Notes under the pieces: model-generated
Told to the model about the DNA's origin: nothing
Seen by the model: the letters and a program-made list of their open reading frames with translations, nothing else
The model's database searches: none
In this document: in pieces, positions 1 to 12,160 of the stretch
How the letters are laid out: each line of letters starts with the position of its first letter
Numbering within the stretch: the stretch's first letter is position 1
From: Nectonema munidae
Lineage: Eukaryota > Nematomorpha > Nectonematoida > Nectonematidae
DNA: 64,000 nucleotides
NCBI GenBank assembly: GCA_030549495.1
Contig: JAUIRK010001057.1
Coordinates: 496,001 to 560,000 of the forward strand
Reading direction: 5' to 3'
Position numbers and translations under genes: made by a program

Positions 1-908
1 TGCTCATTCTTACACCAGTTGATCTAAGGACATTTTAGAATTTCTATCATTCATTTTATGATACGTTGTGGTCTTAAATAAATGTTAGTTGTAAAATCTT
101 AACTATTTTCCTTACTAAAAAAAGGCTACTAAGGATTTCAATTGGCAGAGAAAAAAACAAATCTTACGCTGTTTTCCGTAGAATGTGTTAAGCTGAAGGA
201 AGCAATTCCTAAAAACATTGAATAATAAAAAAGGTTTTACCATTTTACAAATCCAAATCCTTATATTTTCAAAATCACAAATAAAGTTTTTACAAAAATA
301 AATGGCATGGTTAATTAATCGTTCATATACTGTCATCACATTCTCAAAGTTACCTTAAACTTCAGCATTAATGACTTTCAGAAAAGAGTAAATTAAAACA
401 TTAAATGTTAACAGTAAGGTTGAAAATTAGGTTTAGAAAAATGATCTGAAAGGAAGGAAAAGAAAGGAAGTAGAGATAAAAGGAAGAAAGAAACGATAAT
501 AAAGGAATTAGAAATGAAAAGGAGGGAAGGATTCAAATAGGAATTACTAGAATAATATTAGACTATCTGCTATCATATTATTTCACACTTGAAATAATCC
601 TGCGTGTTTCTATCCTACAGTTTAAGTATCCAAAAACAACAACTAGCGCAACGTACACTGAACAAATGAGTGTTGCCAACTAATACTACGATTGGTCGAA
701 TATTTAATACAAATGGAATGAAAAAATGACTCTAATTCAACTTTTTTCTAATATTATTTTTCTAACGTTTTTGTAAACATTGGTTTACTATGATTGTTCT
801 ATGAGCTCCTTTTTCTCTTTTAAAATCGTGCTCCATTCTCTACCGATACTATCGCAGTTCTTTGACATCCGCTCGTGGTTCCGCAGTCAATGATGCGTGG
901 TCCGTGTA
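1..908. other. AT-rich intergenic DNA
   Basis: No gene is supported here. A purine-rich low-complexity tract (GGAA/GAAA-like) lies at about 443-530. The short open frames carry no recognisable domain. Confidence 0.6.
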
Positions 909-940
909 AAAGGTTATTGACCCCCGGTTGAGAAACGCTG
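909..940 (+). mobile_element. hAT transposon right terminus
   Basis: Read on the minus strand from 940, the sequence CAGCGTTTCTCAACCGGGGG has the form of a hAT terminal inverted repeat (CAG-G-TTCTCAACC). The 8 bases just outside (941-948) would be the target duplication. The matching left end was not found upstream, so this is a solitary or truncated end. Confidence 0.5.
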
Positions 941-1008
941 GTCTAGTTCATCCATGATTTATCGCATTTATTTCATTTTTGCAATAAAAGGAATTTACTT
1001 TTTTTTAA

Positions 1009-1146
1009 CCCATTAAGTACCATAGAAATCAGACGATATCTAAAAAACGCAGATGATTTATATTCAAAGTCATTGAAAAAAGCAGACGAAGATGAAATTA
1101 CTTATGTTCCCAAATGGAAGCTTAATGCTTAATTAAACTTAATGGG
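1009..1146. mobile_element. TTAA-flanked MITE, copy A
   Basis: A 138-bp element is flanked on both sides by TTAA (1005-1008 and 1147-1150). The ends are inverted: CCCATTAAGT at the left and its complement at the right. The interior carries the core ATCAGACGATAT, shared with copies near 16.8 and 19.6 kb. TTAA targets and CCC ends are the hallmark of piggyBac-superfamily elements. The element is far too short to code for a transposase. Confidence 0.7.
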
Positions 1147-1149
1147 TTA

Positions 1150-1950
1150 AATTAAAAATAACAAAAAAGGTACTCTTATTTTTAAAAAATATTATGAGCT
1201 TATGTTTTTCAACTTATGAATTTTTTGACATCGAGAGCAATACAATACATGCCTTTTTTAAACTATATTTACTAATAATAGGATTCACAAACGTTTATTC
1301 ATGAGAATGTAGTGAGAATAACCTTTGGTCTAGTTTACAATTTTTGAAACTACGAAAAATCTTCATTAGTGGATACCTTTTAAAAAGTCTCAGTTCATTC
1401 GTGTAAATTATACTCATTGACTTATATATAAAAACACTTTCAGTACTCAAAATTTGATTTTCCTACTTGGTTTTTTTTCAGTTTTTTATTTCTAGCATGA
1501 AATTTTCGACCTAACACACTTCAATCAATCTTGACACTCTTCATCAATCTTCATGACAGTCATGAAGGTTTATCCTCTCTCTCTCTCCCTAACTCTTTGA
1601 GCTTACCGCTCTTTTCTTCTTTCATGTGTTACTATACTACACATGTGATACAAATAAATTTCCGCATCACTGTTTACTCAACTGCTACGACTCAAAAGCT
1701 CTTTTTGGCTACCTTCATATTCATCAATTCCTGTCTATATAGAGCAATTATTATTCAGATAATTTTCGTATATTCCTAAGATATTGGTAAAAAAGCACAC
1801 ACCTTTTCATTGTTTCAATATTCCTTCCTATATTTCCACACATGACTTCCATGTGGTGATGATGAGAAAAATTTGTATTGCTATTACGCGCGTAGTTGTG
1901 AAGCGGTAAGTCCATAGAGATAGAGAGAACAACAATTCTTCACAGATGTC
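1150..1950. other. AT-rich spacer
   Basis: No gene is supported. A short CT microsatellite lies at about 1574-1590. The 82-residue open frame at 1531-1779 runs through it and has no recognisable domain. Confidence 0.5.
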
Positions 1951-1954
1951 ATAT

Positions 1955-2526
1955 AAAGTGGTACGATTGTCGCAGTAGCCATTCGGTACCCGAGTATCCC
2001 TGCATCTTCTGCTCCTGTGGAACGCCTTTTCTCACTCGCTGGCAAAATTATCAATGCCGTCTGTCCGATTCCAGATTTGAGGAATTAATGTTCCTCAGGT
2101 GTAATTCACAGCTGGAGTGATTTTAAATTTTAATAAAACTTTCATGAAAGTTAAGCAACCTCAGGAGGGGTTGACAGTGGGGTGGGTGACTCGCGAAGAG
2201 TCTTAAGTGTTCGGGACATATCAGTGAGCCCTACTTATCAAAGGCTGGGTAGTGTACATTGTCGAAATTGGCTTGTGCACCTTAAAGATCCCTAAGAAAT
2301 ATTCGAAAAGAGTAGGGGAATTTCCCTGTTCTCAGGTTTCCTTCCTTCGGTGCCCATCTCGATAGATATGAGTCTCCTTTGGGTTGCCTAGCCCTAGGGC
2401 TGAAGAGAATGGATAAAAAAAATTGTAATTGTAATTGAGGAGAAAATCAATTATATAATTGTAATTGAAATTGAAAAAAAATGGCGACATAATTGCAATT
2501 ATAATTTATAATTGACCCCAACCCTG
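1955..2526 (+). mobile_element. hAT transposon 3' end (dimerisation domain and right TIR)
   Basis: The plus strand at about 1960-2110 encodes the C-terminal hAT dimerisation motif: YPSIPASSAPVERLFSLAGK, then after a frameshift RLSDSRFEELMFL. This is the typical SSAPVER-FS-AG and LRLSDS-FEELMFL pattern of hAT transposases. About 410 bp downstream the sequence ends in ACCCCAACCCTG (2515-2526), a hAT-style terminus whose reverse reads CAGGGTTGGGGT. A repeat of higher GC content lies between the coding remnant and the terminus. The copy is 5' truncated and dead. Confidence 0.65.
2160..2412 (+). repeat. SINE-like or LINE 3'-end-like insertion
   Basis: This roughly 250-bp block has clearly higher GC than its surroundings. 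It has sharp edges, ends in an A-run (2406-2411), and sits inside the 3' part of a hAT remnant. A-tail and size suggest a retroposed SINE or a LINE 3' tail. I could not find a clear polymerase III B box or a family name. Confidence 0.4.
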
Positions 2527-2534
2527 CCTTTCAG

Positions 2535-3925
2535 GCGGTTCCCAGTGAAACAAAAAAATTAATAGTCTGGATTAATTTATATATAGATTTACTTAAAAGG
2601 AAAATCATGAAGATTAATTTTAGAAAACGAATGTCTAAAAGGGTTAATGTTCATTGTAAACCGCATATTTAATGTACAAGTAAATATACGCAGATTTAGA
2701 AGCACAAAAATACCTGCTTTTGCAACAAAATAGGGTGGTAATTCACCAATAGCAGTTCCTACGGCCTAAAAATAAAATTTGACTATGAAGTAAGTGTAAG
2801 AGTTATCTCCAAAAAACAGGTTATTATTTAGCGACTTATTTTTAAATTTAGAAAAGGAAATTGTAAAAAATATATAATATAAATCCTTATTAAATATTGA
2901 AGGAATTATTACCCATACGAAGGATTCCAAGAAAATTTTTTTAAAGATATGAAAAAACTTGATTCGGTGAAATGACTTTGAAGGCAAAATTGTTGAGTTA
3001 GACGGACAAAGAATTCTACAAAAGAACACATATTAAAAAATTTATGAAAAAAAAATCACAAACATATCTGGATAAGGAGGAGACGGAAAGTTGAGAGACT
3101 GGCATTCATAGGCTGCTATTGTAACAGAAGCAATGAAAGGAAACTAGAAAAAATTATAAATATTTCAACATGAAAAAAGAATCCTTCAATGCATTAAAAT
3201 TTTTTAAACAAAAACATTCAAAAATTACTAAATATAGAATAAAGGTGTGCAAACCACAACCTAATCCACACGATGAAAGAATTCCAAGGACTAGCCAGTA
3301 AAAATACCATAAAAACTTCCTTTTGTATAGTGAAAGGTACTATAAAAAGTTTGCAAATATATGAATTATTTAAACGCATTTATTTACCCTGTGATGTGGA
3401 CCTTTCACTTTATAAATAAGATAGAAAGAGACAAAAATAAAAATTAAAGTCTTGATATTGTCCAATAATCTAAAAAGGAAAAAATAAACAAAGGAGAAAA
3501 ATTAATATCAAATTTTACCTTCTAAATATTCTTTTAAATTTTAATTTGCAATCTAAGAAGAAGTATTTAAATGTCAAAAGTGGACATATATAAATACTTA
3601 TATCCTGATTATTGTTTATTAGTTCTGGTTCAGGATATGACATATGGTGGAAGTCTGTAAATGACATGTAAGAGAGATAACAAAAACTAAGTTAAAAAAT
3701 CTTAAAAGAGTTGAATAAAATGTTAAATTAGACTAGAATATTGGAAAGTATTGTAAAAGGCAACAAAAAAATTTTAAGGTAAATCTATGCCATTGATTAA
3801 AAATTTAAGAAAAAAATAATTAGTCATTTTAAAACTACTTAAAACCTAGAGCATAAAGCAAAAATTAAAATTTTCCACTGATATTTTATTTAGTAAAATA
3901 TTAAATAGACCTATTTAAAATTTTT
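2535..3925. other. AT-rich spacer without recognised genes
   Basis: No domain, splice-consistent coding block or repeat family was recognised. The minus-strand frame at 2766-3029 has low-complexity hydrophobic content and no family resemblance. Confidence 0.5.
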
Positions 3926-3929
3926 AGAA

Positions 3930-4470
3930 CAAAAATCTTTTATCTAATTCAATCATCTAGATTTCTCCCTTCCTATGTAAGATTTTTATTAAGAAGAATA
4001 AAAAGAATCTTTTAATTTTAAAAAACTTTTTAGCATATTCAAAAGAAAATTCCAGTTTGTTTTAACATCTAAAATTAAATTCAAACGCTGACCCTGAAAT
4101 TGGTCTGAAACAAAATCTTGTAAATAATCATTTTTAAGTGGCGACTTTCTGAAGGTTCGACAAATTTTTCTACTTTGACAATTAATTTATCGTGAACTTT
4201 TATTTCTATATTAGAAGATTTCAATTCAACTACATTTTCTTCTTCCTCTTGTTCCTTATCATCATCTTCATTTAACATGGAATTTTGATTGTTTGGTGCT
4301 TTGTCACTTTGAAATTTGCTAATCTTAGTATATAAAATATCACAAACGCCTAGATTAATAGTATGCGCTAAACACAACTGATGAAGTGGCTGGATATCCT
4401 TGCCAAACTTTAACATAACTGAAGCCCCATCTGTAGTACAAGCTTTAATTACTTCAGGAGATTCCTAACA
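3930..4470 (-). pseudogene. hAT transposase fragment
   Basis: The minus strand reads ACTTDGASVMLKFGKDIQPL followed by HQLCLAHTINLGVCDILYTK. This is the TDGA-SVM-KFGK and CLAHTI-L-V-D stretch that surrounds the catalytic core of ZBED-like hAT transposases. An acidic low-complexity insert follows. Further downstream LDVKTNWNFLLNMLKSFLKL matches the 'RWNS-L-ML-RLL' segment of the same family. The N- and C-terminal parts are absent. It is a dead fragment with no host gene context. Confidence 0.7.
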
Positions 4471-4479
4471 GGGGATCTG

Positions 4480-6580
4480 AACTATTGCTTTTCTAGGTGT
4501 TCTCACTTTAAAAACAATAACTAACTTGAAAAAAAAACTTAATAATAAAACCAATATGATACAAAAATTAGAAATAAAGACTTAAAACAATTAAAAGACT
4601 AGGCACAAATAAATTAAAAAAAACAAATGAGTAGATTTCCATTTAAATTTTATCTTACTTTAGTTAGACGAAATGCGCAGCAAAGAAAATAATGATGAAG
4701 AATTTTTTTAAGGTTCTTTTTTTCAAAAGGAAAAAATTCGCCACTTTTTTCTGCATCTCGCGTTAAATAGTCAAAAAATGGCGATTTCTATAGAAAAGTA
4801 TAGGTTCGCCTTTTATAGTTAGACCGATATCATTATCATTAAAATGGTTCTTGACAATGAAAAAGAGATTTTATATGAATGAAGTGCAGTAAAGTTTTAT
4901 GCAAAGAATTGCATAGTGAAATAATTCAATTACAACTAAGTTATTCTCAGAACCGAGAATACTTTTCGGTTTCGAGACGGTTCCCTAATTTTTAGAACAG
5001 GAAACGTCCCGGTATTTCAGAAATGGGAGCAAACTATAGTATATAGGAAACGATACGCTTTCAAATGATATATATCATGAAAAAGAAATATTAAAAAACA
5101 GTTAAATTTTTCTTTAAAACAAATAAATAAAAATTTCCAAAAAAAGCGTTATATTATAATTATATATTACATAAACATTTCAACCAATAATATTGTTTTC
5201 ATGAAATATAACCGCACTACTTATAAGTTTTATCAATAAAAATTTCAAAGAAAGTCTAAAAGCATTGAAAACTAAAGCCAATTTTGAAAAAAAAACTAAA
5301 TTAATAAAAAGTAATATTTCAAAATAAAGTTGCTATAAATTTGAATTCACTAATAAAAGGTTTTATTGTTTTAATTACATTTAGCCAATATAATCAAGGC
5401 ATTTATATTAGCTTGTACCACGTTAATTTAACATTTTCAGTTATCGTATTTAATATGCATAAATCTTTTAAGCTTAAAATTAAAGATTGCTCTAAAGAAA
5501 AAGTATCTTATATAGTTATGTGCTATAAAAAATTCATGGCCGCTTCCTTAAAATTTGTAGGCCATTGTTCAAATTTCAGACTTAGTTCTCACTAATTTTT
5601 TTGTTGTTTGGGCAAAAATAAAATCATCTGTGCAAAAAATATTTAAACCAAAAATAACTGCGCAATTTTTTAAAGAAATATTTAATATTTAGTTATATCT
5701 TATCAGGAAAAAAATAATTTTATAAAGTTTATTATTTAACAATGAACTTTAAAAAGTATTGGAAAAAACATAGAAATTAAATTTAAGAATAAAATCAAGA
5801 ATATCATTCACAAACTTTTTCACGTATATCTTTTGTTTTTTTCCATTCCTTGTAAACTTATCCAAGTTGATTTGTTCTTCACTAATTAAAAACATTTTGA
5901 TTCTCATGAAATAATTTAAGTCATCATCTCCATTCTTGAAATTATTGTGAGATTGACGTATGATAGCACCATTTCATAATTAAAATGGTTTTTCATCAAT
6001 TCACGGATAGTGCAACATTACCCAAATTTTTTTTCGTGATTAGTTGCTGCGCAAAAGTCAAAACTGCTGCGTAAATATTACGACCTCTGATCAAGTATGG
6101 CTCAATATCGGATGAAATATTATATCAAATTAACGCGAAATTAATTAAGTCTTTTGTATGAAAATATTAAATAGAGAAAATTCAAATTTATTGGGAGGAG
6201 GAAGTCTTCACCCAGCCCTTGCCCGTATGTGCGCCTCTGATAAGGAGGAAAGTAACACTAAAGAGCATTTGATGAATTTGAAAATTAAGTTCGCGATAAC
6301 AAGTCAATTTATGTTTTTAAACATGATATAGCATTTGAGATTTTAGGAAATGACGAGAAAAAGTATTGGAAGAAAGTAGTTTTGTCGTTCAAAGCAATGG
6401 ATTTTTGAATAATTGCAGATTCTGAAGGGTATACATTTAAAAAGCTCAATTTTACTTCAATGAACTCTCAAAAACCAATAATAATGTCTGGAAAACTCTT
6501 AATAAGATTATCACCTTCAAACCTAGGCCAATAATGCCCTTGTGATTTCTCTAGATTTTTGTCATCATCGCAAGAAGCCC
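4480..6580. other. AT-rich spacer without recognised genes
   Basis: No supported gene. The minus strand at about 5800-5950 gives a weak coding-like stretch (FKNGDDDLNYFMRIKMFLIS) with no family I recognise. Short frames elsewhere look random. Confidence 0.4.
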
Positions 6581-6589
6581 CTTTTGCTG

Positions 6590-7335
6590 AATGATATGCT
6601 TTTATTGATAGCAATTCCTATAAATCTCCTTGGCCATTTTTTATTGATGAATTAACTACGGAAGATCTAGAAATCGCAATTTTACCCTTAAAAATCTAAT
6701 AGACTTGATTGTATTAACCTGAAACTAATTAGCCTGTCTCTTCCATTCATCGGACATGTTCTCCTTCATATTTATAATTGACCTCTTTCTTAGGGTGTTT
6801 TTCCAGAAATATTGAAGATTGGTAAAGTAGTTCCTGTTTCGAAAAATAATAAATCTGTTTCAATTGATAACTTTGGCCCCATCCGAATTTTGTATAATTT
6901 TTGAAAAAATGCAATCATTTTGTGATAAGTATAATCTCATAAGTTCGAAACAATTCGCTTTTCTCCCTGGATCTTCAACTGAGAAAGCTCTTTCCTCCTT
7001 TCTGTACGAATCACTTTTATAGATCCAACTACACTATTGCCTTTTCCTTCATTTTGCCAAAGCTTTCGACACTTTCAATCATGATCTTATTCACAAACTT
7101 TTTAGATTAGGCTTCATATCTACCTTTCTTTCTTTTCTTAGAAGCTACTTGACCGATCGGCAATTCTATATTTACTTCAATCACACCTGATCCCCATTGC
7201 AAACATTATCCTCTGGCGTTTGGCAAGGCTCAATTTTATGGACTCTCCTTTCTTTTATACATAAACGATCTTGCTCAGTTATCTGAAGTTTTCCTTTACG
7301 CTGATGATGTTACAGTGCTCTTCAAATGACCGGTG
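6590..7335 (+). pseudogene. LINE reverse-transcriptase fragment A
   Basis: Read on the plus strand across several frames, this piece follows the order of a non-LTR reverse transcriptase. It has TEDLEIAILPLK, then PEILKIGKVVPV, then SSKQFAFLPGSSTEKAL, then HFAKAFDTFNHDLIHKL. It continues with LSFLRSYLTDRQFYIYF, then a TLSSGV-QGSIL segment, then FLYADDVTVLF at about 7290-7325. The catalytic YADD is kept but stops and frameshifts are frequent. The style resembles Jockey/CR1-group elements. It stops just after YADD, so the thumb and 3' end are missing here. Confidence 0.75.
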
Positions 7336-7609
7336 AAATAGAACTCGTCCAATCATGTCTTGTTATGCTTTGTAACAATATCAGTCCTCATTTTGATCGA
7401 AATATACAGTAATTCTATAAAGATCCTTCATATCATATTGTTAAAACAAAAAGTTGCATTAATGAAGATGTCGATCAGTTAGTTGTTTTATAGATTATTT
7501 AAATTTGAAAATTAGGAAAATCTTTGAAAATTCATAGTTAAATCATATATAAAAATAAAGTAAATTATCAATTGTAATCTACCTTTTTTATTTGTTGTTT
7601 TCATAAATG

Positions 7610-8578
7610 ATATTGTTAGGTATCAATCTTCACCTTTCAAATTCATTCTTTATGCTGATGATGTTTTAATCACATATCCTTTTGAATACATCAGCGCGTT
7701 AGAAATTGAAAAAGTGAATTGTTTTTTGAATTTGATATAAAATTGAACATTAGTCAACAAACTTCCTTTAAATGTGTCTAAATGTTATTATTTGACTTTT
7801 TCTAATAAAACTGCTGTTAAAAATCAACAATGAAACTTTGAAACAGGTCTATCAAACTCAATATTTGGGAGTTGTAATTGATTGTAATCTAAAATGGAAA
7901 AACCATGTTAAGCACGTCATTACAAAAGTTTTCCGAATTTATGGAATTATGTTCAAGTTCAAATCATATTTCAATAATATTACACGTATTAAAATTTTTA
8001 ATCGATTAATATATCATCATTTGTTGTATGCCACGATTCTTTGGCAAAACTCGGATAGAAAACCTATGAATATGCTTGAATCTTCTATAAAAAAGTTACT
8101 TAATTTTGTTAATCATTCTTCATTGGAAAAGTATCACGTTTCTATTGATCAAATTGTTTCCTATTCTCTTTGTACATTTGCTTACAAAAACTTTTATTTA
8201 AACGGGCACTTTAGTTTCTTGTATTTTGCTAATAATGAGGTGCATGATCATTCGACAAGGCAGAATAATGATTTACATATGCCATACTTTAAAAAGAAAT
8301 CAGTTTTTTGCAAAATTTTTACTAAAAGCATAAAGACTTTCAATTCCCTCCATCTTTATTCGGAGTGTTCGAGTTACCAAGGGTACACAAAGAAGCTGAA
8401 AGAGAAGACTGGCTTAAAGGCTTATTTTTTTGTTGCTTTGTGTAACTTTTCTTCTAATTTTTTAAAATCTTATTTTTTTTCAACGTTTCATTTTCATGTT
8501 TATATTGTTTGCGCTTTCCTTCTTTTAATTCATGTTTTCAATAAATACTTACTTACTAAAAAAAATTGTAAAATTTAG
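7610..8578 (+). pseudogene. LINE reverse-transcriptase fragment B (3' half)
   Basis: This begins with a second catalytic box, FKFILYADDVLITYP (about 7635-7680), then NVSKCYYLTFS. It then has a long open frame (7838-8578, 246 codons) with QYLGVVIDCNLKWKNHV, the typical 'YLGV-ID-L-W--H' thumb motif. A KIFNRLIYHHLLYATILWQN segment follows, and then the C-terminal tail. Because fragment A just upstream already contains its own YADD, these are two separate insertions or a duplicated region, not one collinear element. The 246-codon frame lacks the upstream palm and cannot act alone. Confidence 0.75.
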
Positions 8579-8989
8579 TTAATTTAATTTGATGAATATT
8601 ATAAATGTTTTTTAGGTACTTTTTTCACTTGAAAATTTTTTTTTTAACTAGTTAATTTAACTGATTTTTGAATTAGTATAATTTTATGATGAACACAAGT
8701 AAAAAAACTCTTTTCACTGCATGTTATTTCAACACAAAACATATTCACCGTTTTGAAATTATTTTTTTATAAAAAATTCTGTTAAAAGCATATTTATCAA
8801 CATAAATTTTTTTGATAACATCTGAAGAAGACGATATATCGGGTGATGCGAATAATATTATGTAAGTTATGCCCAAAAGTGAAGTTTTAATATTGAGGAA
8901 GTTTGATGTACTATTTTTATCTTTGAAATTCTCAAAATAGAAGTTGAATATATGGATAAATGAAATATATTAAGAAAGTTTTTGAAACT

Positions 8990-10365
8990 TTCAAACAAGT
9001 CATGTTCCATCACTGATAATTTTATTATCTAATGATTTTTTATCGGAAAAATTTAAGATCGCAGTTTCTATTCCAAAAAACTCCACTTATTTGTCACCAA
9101 GAATACAAAATGAAATAGTTGCATCTTTAAAAAGTTTTGTTCTACAAAAAATAATACTTGAAATCAATAACTCAACATATCTGTCATTGAAAGCTGATGG
9201 AACAAAAGATATAAGTGGAAAAGAATGCCTGTCAATTGTAAATAGTTAATGGGGGGCTGATTTCTATTGATTCCTTTTCTTTTATGTAAAGTGTTAAGAT
9301 TTTTGAAAGGAAAGAATGTAAAGGAAGCATTAATTAGCATGGTCTATATGAAAGAATGTGATGCATCTTCTATCAGCACCGCAATTCTTGATGAGTGTAA
9401 AATTCAAAAACACAAAATTATGAATCAATGCTATGATGGCGATTACGTGATGTCAGGTAATATTTTTCTAGATGAAAAATGATATAATGACCAGGCTTTG
9501 CAAGTTAACGAAAAAGGTTAAAGATAAAACTTTTTTCAATAAACAATTCAAAAAATTTATTCCAACAAGATGGACATCACATTATGAAGTCAGTAATTCA
9601 TTGATAAAAAATTATAGAAAAATAATATCTTCTTTGTAAAAAGTAAAACATAGTTATGATCTAGATGTTTCTTTCGAAGCAAGGGGTCTACTTAATGCTT
9701 TAAAAGACGTTTCTTCAATATTTGTAATGCCTGCTAATGACTACCTCCAAGTAAACTAAATTTTCAAAGTTAGATGAATAGTGCACTATACTACTTGATT
9801 TAGAAAGAAGATAATAATATCATTATTGGAATAAGTTTGATAGAAGATTTGGTGAAATTTTTGTTATAATTCAAAGATGACGAAAACGAATTTGATTCAT
9901 TAATCAAGAAAATGAGATTTTATGTTGACAATTAAAGTTCCACAGAAATTTTTTTTGATATTTTCGATGATAACACAGAAAAAAACAGAACATTTCGTAT
10001 TCTCTACGATGAAACCTTACAATAGATTCTAGAGGAATTTAACAACAGGTTTGGTTTTCGACAAATGTTCATCCTTTTAATTGTTTTTTCAGGTTTAATG
10101 AAAAAAACTGCACAATAATAAAAGTACTTTCATATTTATCCCCTGAAAGTGTAGGATTTTTTGAATATGAAAAACTGAAGCCTTTTATATCCCATCTACA
10201 AAATATATCTCAGCAGATTTTTTCGGAACTTAAAATTAGAAAAGAATATATTAAAAAAAAGATACAGAAAGAATCTAACGCTATTGATGTTTTTGAAGTA
10301 CTCGAACCAGTTAAAGAAGTATTTCCTAACATATATAAACTATATGAAGGTATTTTAAAACAAGT
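8990..10365 (+). pseudogene. hAT transposase remnant (ZMYM1/TTF type)
   Basis: The plus strand carries, in broken frames, ADGTKDISGKECLSIV near 9190. It then has SSISTAILDECKIQKHKIMN and QCYDGDYVMSG near 9365-9460. RWTSHYEVSNSLIKNYRKII follows near 9570, and a C-terminal stretch with LSYLSPESVGFFEYEKLKPF near 10120. This is the order of TTF/ZMYM1-like hAT transposases ('D-SG-EQLS', 'YDGASVMSG', 'RW-S--'). Stops and shifts are many, and the dimerisation domain is not seen. It ends where a foldback element begins. Confidence 0.7.
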
Positions 10366-10377
10366 TTGTATGTACTC

Positions 10378-10978
10378 GGACATTTCAGCGAACGGACATT
10401 TGACCGAACAGAATAGACAATTGATCTTTCGGCCAAATTTCCGGAAACGGTAAAGATGCGTATGTTATCTTACGCTATTTATAACACAATTTTGTATATC
10501 CTTTCGTGCCACCAATGAAATGTATTCGTCTACAGAGCCCAAGTTTCACGCTTATAACTGCATTCGGATCTTCGTTCATCGAGTATTAAGCATCTATGTA
10601 ATCAATCACTCTTGCTCACTCAGGACTAATTTGCTATATTTTTGTAGATTATAAGTGTCTAACTAATTACTGACCCACAATATTCCATTTTATGGTTGGA
10701 TTTGAAAATATGATATACTATACTAACATCGACTCTAAGACTAACAATATTCTAACTATGGTAAACCTAACTCTAAAACTAACAATATTCTAACTATGCT
10801 AAATCTAACTCTAAAACTAACAACATTCTAACTATACTAAATGTTTATTCTAAATTCTAAAATCTATTCTAAATGTTTATTCGTCTGTTCGGTCAAATGT
10901 CCGTTTGGTGAAATGTCGGTTAGGTCAAATGTCTGTTCGGACAAATGTACGTCGGCTAAATGTCAATTCGGTCAGTGA
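10378..10978. mobile_element. foldback/MITE with compound inverted ends and internal minisatellite
   Basis: The left end (about 10378-10425) contains CGAACGGACATTTGACCGAA. The right end holds the complementary series at about 10880-10976. The inverted ends are themselves built of a roughly 18-bp monomer (ACCGAACGGACATTTG-like), about two at the left and about five at the right. The interior includes a 38-bp tandem repeat. No coding capacity is seen. It sits between a plus-strand and a minus-strand hAT fragment. Confidence 0.65.
10734..10847. repeat. 38-bp minisatellite, 3 units
   Basis: Units start at 10734, 10772 and 10810. The unit begins TCTAAAACTAACAATATTCT. Partial units follow up to about 10880. 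It lies inside the foldback element. Confidence 0.75.
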
Positions 10979-12160
10979 TATCTGTACTCTCATCAAGAGC
11001 AATTGAATATGCACTGAAAAGTTTTACCTTTTCTAAAAGTTGCCTATATATGTCATATGACATGTCACAAATCCGCTGTCCTAGTGTGTTGGCTGAGAGA
11101 CTTATGTTGGTAAACTGACTCTTTTTTTCTGGACATACTATACTAGCTGCTTGTAACATACATTCTTTTATAAATTCACCATCTTTTGAAGACTTTTCTG
11201 TTTTTGCAATCATTTCACTGACTACATAGCTAGAGCTTCAACTGCTGCAGCACTCTCTTTGCCCGCGTTTGTGAAAAAATTTTGTTGCTTAAGTAAATTT
11301 GTTTTAAGAGTGCCACTTTGTCTTCTCGCTCAATTCCTTTAAATTCAGCATGTCTAGTGAAGTAATGTCGTTTGACATTATATTCTTTGACCACTGTAAG
11401 TTTTTCTGTACATATGAGACAGGTTGGATTGCCCCTCTGCTCAATGAAAAAATATTTGATTTCCCATTTCTGTTGAAATTTTCTGTGTTCAACGTCAATT
11501 TTTCTTTTTGTTTGGAAAAGACATAATGCAAACTCCAAATTAAACTAAATAAAAAAGTTCATTAATATAGAAATAAAAGAATAGATTAAAGCATAAATTT
11601 TACATTTATAATGAGATTTTACACGGAAACATAGCTCAAATTTACAGTATAGTATAATAAGTATTTAATTAATTTTAAAAATACATAAAAAATATTGCAG
11701 TTTTATTTAAAAATTAAATATTTTATAATTTTGAAACTTAAAAAGTAAAATCTAAAATTTTAAGCTAAAATCTTAAAACAAAATAATCATAAAAAGTTTT
11801 TCAGCCATATTAATAAATTGGAAATAGTAAAATTAAAACTAATTTGTTAAAGCTGGTGTGATGTTTTCATCGATAAGGCACTAAGATCCAAGGACATGTG
11901 CTCTAACCGAACGCCTATACAACCACAAAATTTTTCATGCAAAAAATTTTTCATTCGTTAAAATGAACACATTATATTTGAAAAATAAGTAAGTTAAGCA
12001 TAAGCAGACTGACTTGGACTAATATTAGTCTGCTAACAGGTTTACAAATTACAATGCGAATTAGGGTTACTTACGCTTAGAATTTCGATTGAAGTTGAGG
12101 GCCACAAAATATTATTCGGAGGGCCGCAGTTGGCCCGCGGGGCGTATCTTTGAGACCCCT
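10977..12160 (-). pseudogene. hAT transposon 5' half (GTF2IRD2/ZBED-like)
   Basis: On the minus strand the element begins at 12160 with CAGGGGTCTCAAAGATACGC, a hAT terminal repeat. Next come the N-terminal zinc-binding part (frame 11230-11538: KWEIKYFFIEQRGNPTCLIC, then VKRHYFTRHAEF) and, after a frameshift near 11215, the segment KDGEFIKECMLQAASIVCPE and FSAYSIALDESTDIT (10980-11213). The D of LDESTDIT is the first catalytic region of the hAT core. The order matches GTF2IRD2/SCAND3-type hAT proteins. The rest of the transposase is missing beyond 10977, where the foldback element starts. Confidence 0.75.
11851..11926 (-). repeat. SINE-like fragment
   Basis: The minus strand contains GTGCCTTATCGATGAAAACA, which matches the body motif GTGCCTTCTCGATGAAAACA of the SINEs at 19.9 and 33.4 kb. 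The tRNA-like head is degenerate and no clear B box remains. It is inserted in the 5' region of a hAT element. Confidence 0.45.

Noticed and set aside
1531-1779. 82-codon plus-strand frame
   Set aside because: It runs through a CT microsatellite and shows no domain.
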